DNA from: Christensenella minuta
GTDB lineage: Bacteria; Bacillota; Clostridia; Christensenellales; Christensenellaceae
DNA: 64,000 nucleotides
Assembly (NCBI RefSeq): GCF_003628755.1
Contig: NZ_CP029256.1
Coordinates: 2,375,585-2,439,584 of the forward strand
Direction of reading: 5' to 3'
The notes under the pieces were generated by a model that saw nothing but the letters and a program-made list of their open reading frames with translations, did not search any database and had not been told where the DNA came from. The position numbers and the translations under genes were made by a program. Below, in pieces: positions 15,855 through 23,976 of this stretch. Position 1 is the first letter of the stretch. Every line of letters begins with the position of its first letter.

Positions 15855-17015
15855 ATGACGAAAAAGAAACGGAAGCTAAGATACGGCATGGTGGGCGGGG
15901 GCGCGCCCACGAGTGTCGGCGTAATCCATAGAAACGCCCTTTGCCTCAACGGGGATGCGGAGCTTGTGTGCGGAGCGTTTTCACACAGCTTTGCAACCTC
16001 CCAAAAAGAAGGCGCGGAATTCGGCGTCGCGGCGGACCGCATTTATCATTCCCATGAGGATATGGCGGAACAGGAAGCGAAAAGGGCGGACGGCATCGAT
16101 TTCGCGGTGATTTGCACGCCGAACGCGTATCATTATCCGGCGGCAAAGGCATTCATGGAAAAGGGCATCAATGTCGCGTGCGACAAGCCCCTGTGCCTTA
16201 CGCCGCAGGAAGCGGAAGACCTGAAAAAGACCGCACAGGAAAACAACGTTTTGTTTTGCCTGACCCACACCTTCACCGGGCATCTTGTGTCGCGCGAAGC
16301 GCGGGCGCTGTACCGCAAGGGCGTGATTGGCGAGCTGCGCACCGTGGTTGTGGAATATCCGCAGGATTGGCTGGTAGACGCACTCGAGAAGGAAACGGAG
16401 GAGACGAAAACCTGGAGGTCGGTTCCCGCGCTGTCAGGGCGCGGAGCCGCCATCGGCGATATAGGCTCCCACATGGAAAACTGGGTTCACTTTGTAACGG
16501 GCCTGCGGGTGAAAAAAGTGCTCGCAAATCTTGAAGCGGTCGGCAAGGGCACCATGCTGGATAACAATTTCCAGGTGATCGTGAAATACGACAACGGCGC
16601 TTCCGGTTTTTTCTGGGGCTCGCAGGTGGCGATTGGGTACGACAACGCATTCAAGGTGATGCTGCTCGGTGAAAAAGGCTCGATCGAGTTCTGGCAGGAG
16701 AACAACAATTACCTGATCTTGCGCCTGCGCAACCAGCCGATGCAGGTCATATCGCGCGGGAGCTCTTACTGCCAGCCGGAATCACTGAAATATGTCCGCA
16801 CGCCAAAGGGGCACCCGGAAGGACTGACCGAGGCGTTCGCCAATATTTACAAATCCTTCACCGACGCGGTTTATGACAAGCTGGATGGTAAAACAATCGA
16901 CGAGGACAGCTATGGGTATCCGACGATCGATATGGGTGCGGACGGCGTAAGGTTTTTCAACGCCTGCGTAGACAGCCAGGAAAACGGCAATATATGGATT
17001 ACAACCGGGAAATAA
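15855..17015 (+). CDS. Gfo/Idh/MocA-family NAD(P)-dependent oxidoreductase
   Basis: 386 residues. N-terminal Rossmann fold starts with YGMVGGGAPTSVGVIHRNA, and the family EKP motif appears as NVACDKPLCLTPQEA. The C-terminal alpha/beta domain has AAIGDIGSHMENWVHFVTG with the active-site D/H pair. Oxidises or reduces a sugar hydroxyl using a nicotinamide cofactor. In this operon it may generate the keto sugar used by the kinase; that role is inference. AAAGGAG precedes the start. Confidence 0.88.
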   Translation: MTKKKRKLRYGMVGGGAPTSVGVIHRNALCLNGDAELVCGAFSHSFATSQKEGAEFGVAADRIYHSHEDMAEQEAKRADGIDFAVICTPNAYHYPAAKAFMEKGINVACDKPLCLTPQEAEDLKKTAQENNVLFCLTHTFTGHLVSREARALYRKGVIGELRTVVVEYPQDWLVDALEKETEETKTWRSVPALSGRGAAIGDIGSHMENWVHFVTGLRVKKVLANLEAVGKGTMLDNNFQVIVKYDNGASGFFWGSQVAIGYDNAFKVMLLGEKGSIEFWQENNNYLILRLRNQPMQVISRGSSYCQPESLKYVRTPKGHPEGLTEAFANIYKSFTDAVYDKLDGKTIDEDSYGYPTIDMGADGVRFFNACVDSQENGNIWITTGK

Positions 17016-17065
17016 CCGGAAAACAGGTTTCCTCCCTGAACTATGATTTTATTGTGCGGCGGAAG

Positions 17066-17090
17066 ATGCAGGGGAAGGGTTCCCCTGCAT
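17066..17090 (+). other. Intercistronic hairpin before the kinase gene
   Basis: Perfect 11-bp stem ATGCAGGGGAA / TTCCCCTGCAT with a GGG loop, followed by only two T. 106-nt gap between genes. Confidence 0.5.
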
Positions 17091-17121
17091 TTCCCGCTGT
17101 ACGGCATAAAGGAGATAAACG

Positions 17122-18786
17122 ATGTCAAACTACACAATTGGAATCGATTTTGGCTCGCTTTCGGGAAGGGCCGTGCTGGTCAACGTGGCGACAGGAGAAG
17201 AGGTCGCGCAGAGCGTGCTCGATTATCCGCATGCCGTCATGGACGAAACGCTTCCCTCCGGGAAAAAGCTGGGCGTGGACTGGGCGCTCCAGCATCCGCG
17301 CGACTACCTTGAGGTGCTTTACGGTACGATTCCCGGGGTGCTCGCAGAGAGCGGGGTGGAAAAAGAGGATGTCATAGGGATCGGGATCGACTGCACCGCC
17401 TGCACGATGCTTCCCACCCTTGCGGATGGAACGCCGCTTTGTTTCCTGCCGGAATATGAAGACGAGCCGCATGCCTATGCCAAGCTGTGGAAGCACCATG
17501 CGGCGCAGGAATATGCGAACCGGCTGAACGAAGCCGCGCATGTGCGCAAGGAAAAGTGGATCGCGCGTTACGGCGGAAAAATTTCCTCGGAATGGACGTT
17601 CCCCAAAATCTGGCAGGTTTTGGATGAAGCCCCCCATATCTACGAAAAAATGGACCGCTTTATCGAAGCGGCGGATTGGATCGTCTGGCAGCTGACCGGC
17701 ACGGAAAAACGCAGCGCGTGCATCGCCGGATATAAGGCCGTCTGGCATAAAAAGGACGGCTACCCGACGGATGATTTTTTTGCGTCGCTTGATCCGCGGC
17801 TCGAACATGTGGTAGACGAGAAACTGGCGCGGAGGGTTTATCCGCACGATACGTGCGCCGGATACCTCACGAGGGAAATGGCGGAAAAAACGGGGCTTGC
17901 GGAAGGTACGGCGGTTGCGGTCGCCAACACGGACGCCCACGTCTGTATGCCTGCGGTGCGAATCGGCGGCCCGGGAAAAGTACTGGCGATCATGGGTACG
18001 TCGACATGCATGATGCTGCTCGGCGAAGAGGAGTGCGCGGTGCCGGGAATCTGCGGGTATGTGGAGGACGGCATGCTGCCAGGGTTTTACGGCTATGAAG
18101 GCGGGCAGTCGTGCGTGGGCGACCACTTTGCGTGGTTTGTGGAGAACTGCGTCCCGGCAGAATATTTTGAAGAGGCGCAACGGCGGGGGGAAAACATCCA
18201 CACCTACATGCAGGAGCTTGCCGCCGGGCTGAAGCCAGGGGAAAGCGGGCTGCTGGCGCTCGATTGGTGGAACGGTAACCGCAGCGTACTTGTGGATGTG
18301 GATCTTACCGGGATGATGCTGGGCATGACGCTCCGGACGAAGCCGGAAGAGATGTATCGAGCGCTTGTGGAGGCGACGGCCTTCGGCGCGCGGAAGATTA
18401 TTGAAAATTTTGAAAAGAACGGAGTGCGTGTAGACGAATATTACGCCGCGGGGGGTATTGCGGAAAAATCTGCCTTCATGATGCAGCTTTACGCCGACGT
18501 TATCAAAAAGAAAATACGGATTTCGGGCAGCCCGCAGGGGCCTGCGCTGGGCGCGGCGATTTACGGGGCAGTCGCGGCGGGCGCGGAAAAGGGCGGCTAC
18601 CAGAATGTGTTTGATGCGGCGGACGCAATGGGGAAGCTTAAGGACACGGTATATACGCCGAACCCCGCCTGCACGGATATATATGACCGGCTGTATATGG
18701 AATATGAAACGCTGCACGATTACTTTGGCAGGGGCGGAAACGATGTAATGAAGCGCCTGAAAGCAATTAAAAAAGAAATGCACTGA
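17122..18786 (+). CDS. araB: FGGY-family kinase, L-ribulokinase type
   Basis: 554 residues, the usual ribulokinase length. N-terminal ATPase start [17 protein letters not shown], the ribulokinase-specific [39 protein letters not shown], and C-terminal FGGY signature [25 protein letters not shown] followed by [17 protein letters not shown]. Phosphorylates L-ribulose, and in some species other 2-ketopentoses, at O5. The operon holds the matching epimerase AraD but no AraA isomerase. Confidence 0.9.
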   Translation: MSNYTIGIDFGSLSGRAVLVNVATGEEVAQSVLDYPHAVMDETLPSGKKLGVDWALQHPRDYLEVLYGTIPGVLAESGVEKEDVIGIGIDCTACTMLPTLADGTPLCFLPEYEDEPHAYAKLWKHHAAQEYANRLNEAAHVRKEKWIARYGGKISSEWTFPKIWQVLDEAPHIYEKMDRFIEAADWIVWQLTGTEKRSACIAGYKAVWHKKDGYPTDDFFASLDPRLEHVVDEKLARRVYPHDTCAGYLTREMAEKTGLAEGTAVAVANTDAHVCMPAVRIGGPGKVLAIMGTSTCMMLLGEEECAVPGICGYVEDGMLPGFYGYEGGQSCVGDHFAWFVENCVPAEYFEEAQRRGENIHTYMQELAAGLKPGESGLLALDWWNGNRSVLVDVDLTGMMLGMTLRTKPEEMYRALVEATAFGARKIIENFEKNGVRVDEYYAAGGIAEKSAFMMQLYADVIKKKIRISGSPQGPALGAAIYGAVAAGAEKGGYQNVFDAADAMGKLKDTVYTPNPACTDIYDRLYMEYETLHDYFGRGGNDVMKRLKAIKKEMH

Positions 18787-18803
18787 CCTGAAAGGAGGAT
18801 TTT

Positions 18804-19412
18804 ATGGCGAAATACGACCAATCATACGAAGAGGTGCTGCGCATCGAGCGCGATACGCTGGACTCTCTTTTAACAACGGTGGACAGGGATGTTCTTGACC
18901 GGATCGTCGACCTTTTGTGCACGGTAAAGCCGAACAGTAAGAAGGTAATTACGGCGGGCTGTGGTACGTCGGGGATGGCGGCACAGAAAATCGCGCATAC
19001 CCTGAGTGTGGTGGAGGTACCGGCCTTTTTCCTGTCGCCCGCGAACTCCATCCACGGCGGCTTGGGCGCAATCCAAAAGGGCGACGTGGCGGTGCTGTTT
19101 ACCAAGGGCGGAAATACGGGCGAGATTGTGAACTATATTCCCGTGTGCAAGGAAAAAGGCGCGGTAATTATTGGTGTAACGGAAGATGAAACTTCCATAT
19201 TGGGTAAAAACTGCGATATCCTGCTGAAAATTGCGGTAGAACGCGAGCCATGCCCGTGGAAGCTGATCGCTTCGGGCAGCATTGTGGCGGCGATCGCCGT
19301 ATGGGACGCAATCGCGTTTACCGTAATGCGGCACAACGGGTTTACCAAGGAACAATTTTACCTGACGCACCCCGGCGGATCGGTGGGAGACAAGCTGCGC
19401 GCGGGAAAATAG
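18804..19412 (+). CDS. SIS-domain sugar-phosphate isomerase, CBS-less (paralogue 2)
   Basis: 202 residues, clearly paralogous to the product of 15201-15800 (same GCGTSG-AA-KIAHTL, SPA-HGG, TKGGNTGEI, HPGG-VG motifs). A KdsD/KpsF-like single SIS domain with no CBS part. GAAAGGAGG precedes the start. Possibly the two copies form a hetero-oligomer, or act on different pentose or tetrose phosphates. Last gene of the operon before a bidirectional terminator. Confidence 0.8.
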   Translation: MAKYDQSYEEVLRIERDTLDSLLTTVDRDVLDRIVDLLCTVKPNSKKVITAGCGTSGMAAQKIAHTLSVVEVPAFFLSPANSIHGGLGAIQKGDVAVLFTKGGNTGEIVNYIPVCKEKGAVIIGVTEDETSILGKNCDILLKIAVEREPCPWKLIASGSIVAAIAVWDAIAFTVMRHNGFTKEQFYLTHPGGSVGDKLRAGK

Positions 19413-19429
19413 AAACTTACACTCAAAAA

Positions 19430-19482
19430 ACGGCGGAGTCATCTGCGGCAAAAGCAGGAGGCCTATCCGCCGTCTGTTTTTT
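19430..19482 (+). terminator. Terminator of the pentose operon (also usable on the other strand)
   Basis: ACGGCGGA / TCCGCCGT stem with A-run before and CTGTTTTTT after. Confidence 0.7.
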
Positions 19483-20494
19483 ACTTGATGGCAGCGGTTT
19501 CCTCCGGCAGGAGCTCATACCGGGAAAACAGCTCCAGTCCGATGCGGCCCGCCAATGTTTCGGGCACAGGACCAAGCGCGCAGTATTGCTTCCTGTGCCC
19601 GTGCGGGACCTTTTCATCATTTGAAACCAAAATAACGGCGGATGCCGCGCCGTTTGTCCGTTCGGGTGCGGCGCTGAGGTATGCCGCAGTGTAGAAAGAA
19701 AGCTGGACGTCCCCTTCCGATTCATATTCGAGGACGAGGATTTTGTGTCCTGCGGGGCAGACGTCCCGCTGGCTTTTTTGTATTTCCATGATATGCCGTT
19801 CCGAAAGACCCTGTGCGCGCATTTGTTCGGCGGCCTCCCGCTCGTGCCGCGGGTCCGGCCGCGGCGGCGTATACAGGAAAAGATCGTTTAAGTAATACCC
19901 GCATTCCGTTCCGTCCGGCTTTTTGAAGGCAAACCGCTCTTCCTTTGGGTTTCCGCCTATCGTCATGATATGCGTCTGGTGGATAGGCAGCTCTTTGCTT
20001 TCCGGCCCGACGGTCAGGGAGAGGTCGAGCGGAAACGCCGGGTCGAATGCGGAGAAGAGTCCGCCGTCCTCGAATTCACAGTGCATGACGGAAATATCCT
20101 GCTCAGGAACATCCGCAAGCGGGCCAAGCGCAACGCCTTTTCCAAGGAAATACCGGAAGGGCAGGAGCACCTCCGGATCGTGGCCCAGCAAGGGAGCCGC
20201 GCCGCCCGAGGTGAAAGAAAGGGTTCTTCCCTGTACACAGAGGGACTGTGGCCAAAAGCAGTTCAGCTCTGCGTCCAGCAGGGCAAATTCCCGTTCCTCC
20301 CGGTGAGTAGACGCTTCAGACCCACCGTCTAAAAGCCTTTGTGGGATGGGACGGTGGTAAAAGAGCCACAGGCAGTTTTTTCCGCCGTACGAGGCGAGCC
20401 CCGCAAGCACCGCATCCTGTCCCCGCACACGCAGAGGCCTGTTTAGAATGATCTCCCGTTCGGGCACAAAGGGTTTTTCCGGTAATTCGTTCAT
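19481..20494 (-). CDS. Protein of unknown function (337 aa)
   Basis: Start chosen at ATG 20494 with GGGAGG 6 nt upstream. Soluble, no signal peptide or membrane segment, rich in aromatic residues and Pro. Features include REIILNRPLRVRGQDAVLAGLASYG near the start, a central GKGVALGPLADVPEQDISVMHCEFEDGG-like beta-rich part and a HETRE/Glu-rich helix (about residues 205-225). I do not recognise a family. The many short beta-like blocks could be a two-domain beta-sandwich. It has its own promoter and possibly an upstream short ORF. Confidence 0.6.
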   Translation of the reverse strand: MNELPEKPFVPEREIILNRPLRVRGQDAVLAGLASYGGKNCLWLFYHRPIPQRLLDGGSEASTHREEREFALLDAELNCFWPQSLCVQGRTLSFTSGGAAPLLGHDPEVLLPFRYFLGKGVALGPLADVPEQDISVMHCEFEDGGLFSAFDPAFPLDLSLTVGPESKELPIHQTHIMTIGGNPKEERFAFKKPDGTECGYYLNDLFLYTPPRPDPRHEREAAEQMRAQGLSERHIMEIQKSQRDVCPAGHKILVLEYESEGDVQLSFYTAAYLSAAPERTNGAASAVILVSNDEKVPHGHRKQYCALGPVPETLAGRIGLELFSRYELLPEETAAIK

Positions 20495-20517
20495 GGCTTT
20501 CCTCCCATAATTGTCAT

Positions 20518-20667
20518 TCAATAGTATACGTGCGTGCGGGCGGGGCAGGGAACTGTCAAACGCCGGACGGACGTTTGCGGAGGGGAAAAAGGAGCGTGAG
20601 GAAATCGGCGGCTGCAAGCAGGGCGGGGATTCCGGTTACCGGAAAGATCCTCCATACAAACGGTCAT
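20518..20667 (-). CDS. Candidate short ORF in the leader of the 337-aa gene (49 codons)
   Basis: ATG 20667 follows AAAGGAGG at ideal distance; stop at 20518. The peptide is Pro/Arg-rich (begins MTVCMEDLSGNRNP) and resembles nothing I know. A perfect TTCCGGT-T-ACCGGAA palindrome (20630-20644) lies within it. Could be a leader peptide or non-coding; the ribosome site is the only real support. Confidence 0.3.
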   Translation of the reverse strand: MTVCMEDLSGNRNPRPACSRRFPHAPFSPPQTSVRRLTVPCPARTHVYY

Positions 20668-20766
20668 ATCGGCCTCCTTTGCGGAGCGTGAAGGAATCTG
20701 GAAACGGCGCATGAAACGGGAAAAGACTGATAAGATACGGGGAACGCGAAGTTGTTTCGCACCATT

Positions 20767-20795
20767 ATCATAGCAGAACCTTCGGGCTGCGGCAA
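20767..20795 (-). promoter_or_regulatory. Promoter for the 337-aa gene
   Basis: Minus-strand TTGCCG (20790-20795), 17-nt spacer, TATGAT (20767-20772). Transcript would have a ~260-nt leader; nothing else is seen in 20668-20760. Confidence 0.5.
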
Positions 20796-20800
20796 GGAAC

Positions 20801-20835
20801 AAAAAAGCTGTTCCGGGAGATAGGCCCGAAACAGC
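20801..20835 (-). terminator. Terminator of ychF
   Basis: Minus strand: GCTGTTTCGGG / CCCGGAACAGC stem (one wobble), then TTTTTTG. Confidence 0.8.
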
Positions 20836-20861
20836 AGCGGAAAGCGGTGCCCGATGGCGTG

Positions 20862-21959
20862 TCATACGTTGAACCGGAACAGCACCACATCGCCGTCCTG
20901 TATGACGTATTCCTTGCCTTCCTGGCGTACAAGGCCCTTTTCCTTGGCGGCCTGCATATCTCCATTGCATTCGTTTTTCAGCGTATCGAAGGCGATGACC
21001 TCGGCCTTGATAAACCCGCGCTCAAAGTCGCTGTGGATTTTACCTGCGGCCTGCGGCGCCTTGGTTCCCCGCGTAATGGTCCACGCGCGCACTTCCTTTT
21101 CCCCTGCGGTCAGGTAACTGATGAGGCCAAGGAGCGAATAGGATTTTTTGACCAGCCTCATAAGGCCGGATTCCCCGATGCCAAGCTCCTCGATGAACAA
21201 GGCCCTTTCCTCCTCGTCCATTTCGGAGAGGTCTTCTTCTATTTTCGCGGAAATAGTCACGACCTCGCTCTTATGCTCGTCCGCATATTGGAGCAGCGGC
21301 TGCAAAATGGGCAGGCCGTCCTTGCCCGCCTGGTCTTCCGCGATATTGCCCACATAAATGATAGGCTTATCCGTAAGCAGGAACATGGAACGCATGATCT
21401 CCGCCTGTTCCTCGTCAAATTCAATGTTGCGCGCAAAGTTGCCCTTTTCAAGCTCCGCGAGGACCGCCCCGCACACCGCGGCCTCGAGCTTCCATTTCTT
21501 GTCGCCCGTCTTTTGCATTTTCACGGCTTTGTCGAGCCGTTTTTGCACGGTCTCCATATCCGCAAAGATCAGCTCGTAGTTGATGGTCGTCACGTCGCGC
21601 AGCGGGTCGATGCTGCCGTCCACATGGGCGACGTTGTCGTCCTCAAAGCAGCGTACGACCTCGATGATCGCGTCCACCTCGCGGATGTGCGATAAAAATT
21701 TATTGCCGAGGCCCTCGCCCTTGCTCGCGCCTTTTACAAGCCCGGCGATATCCACAAACTCGATCGTCGCGGGCGTGAATTTCTGCGGATGGTAAATCTC
21801 CGCCAGATAATCCATACGCGCGTCCGGCACGGATACGATGCCGAAGTTCGGCTCTATCGTACAGAACGGATAATTTGCGCTCTGCGCTCCCGCCTGCGTG
21901 AGAGCGTTAAACAATGTGCTTTTGCCGACATTCGGCAATCCGACGACACCTAATTTCAT
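20862..21959 (-). CDS. ychF: Redox-regulated ribosome-associated ATPase YchF/OLA1
   Basis: 365 residues, standard length. G1 [15 protein letters not shown]3 [19 protein letters not shown], a coiled-coil insertion (about 130-200) and the C-terminal TGS domain ([14 protein letters not shown]-like, [22 protein letters not shown], ending DVVLFRFNV). YchF is an Obg-related P-loop protein that prefers ATP, binds ribosomes and modulates stress responses. GAGGAG precedes ATG 21959. Divergent from uppP. Confidence 0.96.
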   Translation of the reverse strand: MKLGVVGLPNVGKSTLFNALTQAGAQSANYPFCTIEPNFGIVSVPDARMDYLAEIYHPQKFTPATIEFVDIAGLVKGASKGEGLGNKFLSHIREVDAIIEVVRCFEDDNVAHVDGSIDPLRDVTTINYELIFADMETVQKRLDKAVKMQKTGDKKWKLEAAVCGAVLAELEKGNFARNIEFDEEQAEIMRSMFLLTDKPIIYVGNIAEDQAGKDGLPILQPLLQYADEHKSEVVTISAKIEEDLSEMDEEERALFIEELGIGESGLMRLVKKSYSLLGLISYLTAGEKEVRAWTITRGTKAPQAAGKIHSDFERGFIKAEVIAFDTLKNECNGDMQAAKEKGLVRQEGKEYVIQDGDVVLFRFNV

Positions 21960-22002
21960 GAAAAACTCCTCGCTACAAACATGTTAAATCTGGACCCATC
22001 TT

Positions 22003-22066
22003 ATTATAATCTGTAATGTAATCTTTCGCAAGCGCGGTTGTGAAAACCAGAAAGGCCTGTTATAAT
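22003..22066. promoter_or_regulatory. Divergent promoters of ychF (-) and uppP (+)
   Basis: Minus: TTGCGA (22026-22031), 17 nt, TATAAT (22003-22008). Plus: TTGTGA (22038-22043), 17 nt, TATAAT (22061-22066). The two -35 elements are only 6 bp apart. Confidence 0.65.
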
Positions 22067-22124
22067 AAAAAGGCTGGAGGAACTCATTATCGTCTGAAAA
22101 GGCTACTATGTAAGGAGCAGAACT

Positions 22125-22934
22125 ATGAGTTTTTTGGATACGATCATCTTGGGGGCGGTCCAGGGCTTCACGGAATTCCTGCCCGTTTCAAGTTCGGGAC
22201 ACCTTAACTTATTGCAGGCCCTGCTCGGCGTGGGCGAGGTGCCGATTTTTTATGATGTGATGCTGCATGTGGGCACGCTCGTGGCGGTGTTCATCGTGCT
22301 TTGGCCGGAAATTGTGGCGATCATTACGCATCCCATCAAAAACAAGCTGGGAATGCTGATCCTCGCGACGGTTCCGGCGGTCGTGGTCACGCTGATCGCG
22401 GAGAAGGCAGCCCCCGAGACGTTTGCGAACGTGCTCGACGGGAAATACCTTGCCTTCGGGTTTTACGCGACGACCGGCGTGCTTGTCGCGTGCGAGCTTG
22501 TCGCGCAGCGCATCGAGCGCAAGCGCGGGGTGGAGCTTCCGCAGGCGATGGCAATGGGCCTGATGCAGGCGGCGGCAATCCTGCCCGGCCTTTCGCGCTC
22601 CGGGTCGACCATCGCGGGCGGCCTCTTCTCAGGCGTGGGCCGCGAACGGGCCGCAAAGTTCGCGTTTCTGATGTCTATCCCGGCGATCCTCGGCGGCGTG
22701 GTGTTCGGCGCGAAAGACCTTGCGGAGACTGGTATGGGCGACGTTTCCGTCCCGGCCGTCATCGTAGGGACCATCGTTGCGGCGGTATGCGGCTTTATCG
22801 CCATCAAATTCATGCTCAAGCTCATCAGTAAATATAAGCTTTACGGCTTTGCGATCTATACGGCCGTCATCGGCACCATCGTGCTGGTCGAATCTCTCAC
22901 CGCGGGACACTACTTCGTGAACCCGTTTGCCTGA
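22125..22934 (+). CDS. uppP: Undecaprenyl-diphosphatase UppP/BacA
   Basis: 269 residues, about 8 membrane helices. Both catalytic motifs are visible: GFTEFLPVSSSGHL (about residues 14-27) and LPGLSRSGSTIAGGL (about 150-165). Recycles the lipid carrier for peptidoglycan synthesis by dephosphorylating undecaprenyl diphosphate; raises bacitracin tolerance. Monocistronic, with a strong terminator about 100 bp downstream. Confidence 0.95.
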   Translation: MSFLDTIILGAVQGFTEFLPVSSSGHLNLLQALLGVGEVPIFYDVMLHVGTLVAVFIVLWPEIVAIITHPIKNKLGMLILATVPAVVVTLIAEKAAPETFANVLDGKYLAFGFYATTGVLVACELVAQRIERKRGVELPQAMAMGLMQAAAILPGLSRSGSTIAGGLFSGVGRERAAKFAFLMSIPAILGGVVFGAKDLAETGMGDVSVPAVIVGTIVAAVCGFIAIKFMLKLISKYKLYGFAIYTAVIGTIVLVESLTAGHYFVNPFA

Positions 22935-23030
22935 GGATGCGTTATGGAAACAAAGCGGCCTTCCGTGTATGCGGGATGCCCCGTGTGAAAGGGAACGGAA
23001 AAATAGGGGGCTCCTCCCGTCACTCCATGT

Positions 23031-23068
23031 AAAAAAGGAAGCCGCTGCCGGAAACAGCTTCCTTTTTT
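23031..23068. terminator. Strong bidirectional terminator after uppP
   Basis: AAAAAAGGAAGC / GCTTCCTTTTTT perfect 12-bp stem; serves uppP and the opposing 40-aa gene. Confidence 0.85.
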
Positions 23069-23080
23069 GTCTGCAAATTT

Positions 23081-23203
23081 CTACAGTTCTCTATTTTTGG
23101 GAACCTTAAAACAAAATGCCTTGAGACCATAATTCTTTGCCCATATCCTTTTGCCGTTTTTAGTGACGTATGGGCTGAAAACAGTCTTGTATTGTTTAGC
23201 CAT
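23081..23203 (-). CDS. Small basic protein (40 aa)
   Basis: Begins MAKQYKTVFSPYVTKNGKRI with an excellent AAGGAGG 7 nt upstream of ATG 23203, so it is likely translated although very short. Ten Lys/Arg, aromatic-rich C-terminus (AKNYGLKAFCFKV). No domain recognised; it resembles short conserved hypothetical proteins of Clostridia with a single small beta-fold. It sits between a bidirectional terminator and an orphan hairpin region. Confidence 0.55.
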   Translation of the reverse strand: MAKQYKTVFSPYVTKNGKRIWAKNYGLKAFCFKVPKNREL

Positions 23204-23294
23204 AAGCAATCCTCCTTCCCTTTTCCCCTTGAAGGCGGATGGCCCGTATGATATATTAAATATGGATATCCCGGCAATACGGATCATCCGTTAG

Positions 23295-23352
23295 CCAGCG
23301 TTGCCGCGCTGGTTACAAAGGGCAGATCACTCTTATGGGTGGTCTGCTTTTT
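23295..23352 (+). ncRNA. Tandem hairpins ending in a terminator, possible small RNA 3' end
   Basis: CCAGCG-TTGCCG-CGCTGG (23295-23312), then GCAGATCAC / GTGGTCTGC (23322-23347, one wobble) and TTTTT. It is a plus-strand terminator with no plus-strand gene in front of it: uppP already ended at 23068. 23204-23294 holds nothing else recognisable. Confidence 0.35.
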
Positions 23353-23364
23353 CATCATAAAAAC

Positions 23365-23778
23365 TTATTTCAGCTTACTGCTGATTATTTTTAAAGTCCT
23401 GCATAGCTCTTTTAATTCCATAAATGATAAAACATCTTCTTTTTCCATATCGAAGAATTGAAGATTGTGGGCGAGTTTTGTTATAACACGGCAAAATCGT
23501 TCGATCTCGGATTGCGTTTTCCGCTTGGTTTCTTCAATGATGGAAATTTTATCATCGTTTGGGGCAGGAAGCGCATTTTCTGACCTTGCTGTTTTATAAA
23601 CCCCCCGCCCCGTATTGAGCAAATCTCCGGATTTTACCAAATATGCAAGAGCGCCCGACAGCTGGCCGGAGGTAAAAGAACCAACGATAGAATTTTTGAT
23701 TTCTGAAACGGAATGATCGCGAAAATCAGAAGTAATTTTTCGGATTTGGTCTTTGATTTCGATACTTGACAGGTTCAT
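23365..23778 (-). CDS. Hypothetical protein with winged-helix-like N-terminus
   Basis: 137 residues from ATG 23778 (GGAGG 7 nt upstream). Residues about 8-65 look like a DNA-binding wing (IKDQIRKITSDFRDHSVSEIKNS, FTSGQLSGALAYLVKSGDLLNTGRGVYK); the C-terminal half is a long helical segment (EETKRKTQSEIERFCRVITKLAHNL). Codon use and base composition are clearly more AT-rich than neighbours, suggesting recent transfer. Its own promoter carries a long palindrome, consistent with a self-controlled regulator. Confidence 0.55.
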   Translation of the reverse strand: MNLSSIEIKDQIRKITSDFRDHSVSEIKNSIVGSFTSGQLSGALAYLVKSGDLLNTGRGVYKTARSENALPAPNDDKISIIEETKRKTQSEIERFCRVITKLAHNLQFFDMEKEDVLSFMELKELCRTLKIISSKLK

Positions 23779-23808
23779 TGGATTACCTCCATAAATGAAT
23801 TTAAAACC

Positions 23809-23865
23809 AGTATAATCCATGGAGCTGGAAAAGTCAACAAATAATATTAGTTTGTTTAAAACAAA
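23809..23865 (-). promoter_or_regulatory. Promoter with palindrome upstream of the winged-helix-like gene
   Basis: Minus-strand TTGACT (23832-23837), 17 nt, TATACT (23809-23814). TTTGTTT-A-AAACAAA perfect 7-1-7 palindrome at 23851-23865, followed up to 23920 by AAAC-rich low-complexity DNA. Confidence 0.5.
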
Positions 23866-23976
23866 ACAAACAAACAAAACAAACACAAAAAGAACAAAAA
23901 AGAAAACAATTAAATTAGGGAAACTACATATTAACCGGAGATATCTGGTGTATAATGAAGTAAAAGGAGCAGGCCC

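Noticed and set aside
23850-23930. AAAC repeats as a CRISPR or satellite array
   Set aside because: The repeats are irregular low-complexity DNA without spacer structure. No CRISPR array was seen anywhere in the window.
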